Of a stretch of 6,582 nt of DNA, positions 5,577-6,582 are shown piece by piece. The DNA comes from Beijerinckiaceae bacterium (GTDB taxonomy: Bacteria > Pseudomonadota > Alphaproteobacteria > Rhizobiales > Beijerinckiaceae): positions 1-6,582 of the forward strand of contig DAIESR010000171.1 of NCBI GenBank assembly GCA_027346205.1, written 5' to 3'. Numbering within the stretch: position 1 is the stretch's first letter; every line of letters begins with the position of its first letter. The notes below the pieces were generated by a model, which saw only the letters and a list, made by a program, of their open reading frames with translations, was not told the origin of the DNA and did no database searches. The position numbers were made by a program, and so were the translations under genes.

Positions 5577-6582
5577 CAACGCAGGCGGCGCGCCAGGGCA
5601 AGGAGTTTCGGATTGCGCTTGACCATCCGTTTGGCTTTGAGCCGCAGCGCCGCATATGTGCCGTAGACACGACCGATGACGCCAATTGGGAAGATAATGT
5701 CGAAGAGCGGCACGGTGCGGTCGCAAAAGGTCGCCTTGTAGCGCGCTTCGCCAATGCCGAGATCGAAGCCAGCCAAGCCCCGGTCGCATTGGAGGGCGAT
5801 GAGTCGCATCAGAAGAAGTTCGCCTGGACTCGATTTGGCGATTTCGGGGTCGTCGTCGAAGGAATTCACCATGCAGCTGAAGTGGCCGCGATGCGCGGCG
5901 CCGGCATAGGTGGCGATGATGCGTTCGCCAGCCTTGAGCGCATAGAATTCAAGCCAGGGCATGCCGCCGTCACTAGAAATGCTCAAGCGTTCGAAAAATG
6001 CGCGTGTAGCGGGGTCGGCGAAATAGGCCTCGACCGAGTGCTGCTCGCGAAATCGCGCGATCTTTTCGGCCAGAAACGTGTCGAGAATGGCCTGCGCAGT
6101 GTCGGGATCATTGTTGGAGACCAATGTGACCGGGCCGAGATCGGCCAGCCGCGCCTCCTTCTTGCGCAATTTTTTGCGCGTGTCCTTGGAGAGCCTTTGG
6201 GCGAGAAATTTTTCACCTGGCATGCCGAGCTGCGTGGCATAGGCAAAGCTCGGACTTGGCTGATATGGCAAGAGCGCCAAAGGGTTTTCGGTCCCTTCCC
6301 ATTCGAAGGGTTGGTTTTGCAAAAAGAAAACATGCGGCGCTGCCGCGCCGAGCCGTTTTGCCGCCCTGCGCAGGAGCAAGCGCAGATCCGTATCGGTCAA
6401 AGAAACGTTCGGGTGGAACAGGCCGAGGTGAAAATTCGATTCCTTGCCGCCGAGAAAGGAAGTGATACGGAACGGCCCGTGCTGCTCGATGCCGAGGCAC
6501 AGAAGCGCGATGGCACGGCCGTGCTCATCTTTGCCGACGATGAAGAGCGGCGCAATGTGCCGGCCTTTGCCAATCGCCTCGA
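5555..6582 (-). CDS. FemAB/CelD-like GNAT-fold acyltransferase (5' end outside window)
   Basis: The frame is open from the window edge to TGA (5557-5555), giving 341 visible residues. The in-frame TTG at 6400 is not the start: 60 further codons upstream read as continuous protein (for example GRHIAPLFIVGKDEHGRAI). The sequence matches the acetyltransferase class often annotated CelD/BcsL or FemAB-like (Acetyltransf_6, PF13480). It shows a basic segment SKDTRKKLRKKEARLADLG, then EFYALKAGERIIATYAG, then PGELLLMRLIALQCDRGLAGFDLGIGEARYKATFCD. That last block, GE-LL...G...FDLG.G...YK, is the family's typical C-terminal signature. Members are cytosolic and have been linked to polysaccharide or cell-envelope modification, but the substrate is unknown, and no cellulose or capsule genes are in view. 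The final codons (SMSQKS and stop) come from the palindromic repeat. About 40-60 N-terminal residues are probably missing. Confidence 0.85.
   Translation of the reverse strand, partial: EAIGKGRHIAPLFIVGKDEHGRAIALLCLGIEQHGPFRITSFLGGKESNFHLGLFHPNVSLTDTDLRLLLRRAAKRLGAAAPHVFFLQNQPFEWEGTENPLALLPYQPSPSFAYATQLGMPGEKFLAQRLSKDTRKKLRKKEARLADLGPVTLVSNNDPDTAQAILDTFLAEKIARFREQHSVEAYFADPATRAFFERLSISSDGGMPWLEFYALKAGERIIATYAGAAHRGHFSCMVNSFDDDPEIAKSSPGELLLMRLIALQCDRGLAGFDLGIGEARYKATFCDRTVPLFDIIFPIGVIGRVYGTYAALRLKAKRMVKRNPKLLALARRLRWSMSQKS

Noticed and set aside
5475..5789. N-terminal extension of the dehydrogenase frame
   Set aside because: It overlaps the acyltransferase coding region, lacks homology to the family, and the ATG at 5474 has its own Shine-Dalgarno site and begins the Rossmann motif correctly.

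Overview
The window is GC-rich chromosomal DNA from a Gram-negative bacterium, most likely an alphaproteobacterium of the Hyphomicrobiales/Rhizobiales. Three things point there: a lipid A synthesis gene (lpxB), small exported Cys/Lys-rich PsiF-type proteins, and a short palindromic intergenic repeat with a core (GAGCATG...CCGGAAAAGTT) like those scattered through rhizobial and related genomes. Beijerinckiaceae would fit, but that is an impression from protein style, not a proven placement.

Layout. Positions 1-1104 (+) hold all but the N-terminus of lpxB (lipid-A-disaccharide synthase). A 393-bp gap follows (1105-1497). Its first part is strikingly AT-rich, and its end carries a good sigma70-type promoter for a TauE/SafE-family membrane exporter (1498-2289, +). 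A zeta-crystallin-type NADPH:quinone oxidoreductase follows on the same strand (2391-3365). A short convergent intergenic region with two hairpins (3366-3507) closes the plus-strand block.

The rest is read from the minus strand. In transcription order from the right edge these are: a FemAB/CelD-like acyltransferase, truncated by the window end (6582-5555); a beta-hydroxyacid (3-hydroxyisobutyrate-type) dehydrogenase (5474-4608); a small exported PsiF-repeat protein (4409-4164); and a second, larger exported protein with two PsiF-like Cys motifs joined by a Pro/Ala/Thr-rich linker (4038-3508).

How the genes relate. No single pathway links them: lpxB belongs to outer-membrane biogenesis, and the others look like independent housekeeping or accessory functions. 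The two adjacent PsiF-like genes are the one pair that look related, probably diverged relatives exported to the periplasm. The most notable non-coding feature is a near-perfect 20-bp-arm palindrome at 5532-5576. It overlaps the 3' end of the acyltransferase gene and supplies its last codons and stop. A possible decayed relative lies just after the lpxB stop. No mobile element with a transposase, CRISPR array, tRNA or rRNA is visible, and I found no convincing new multi-gene system.
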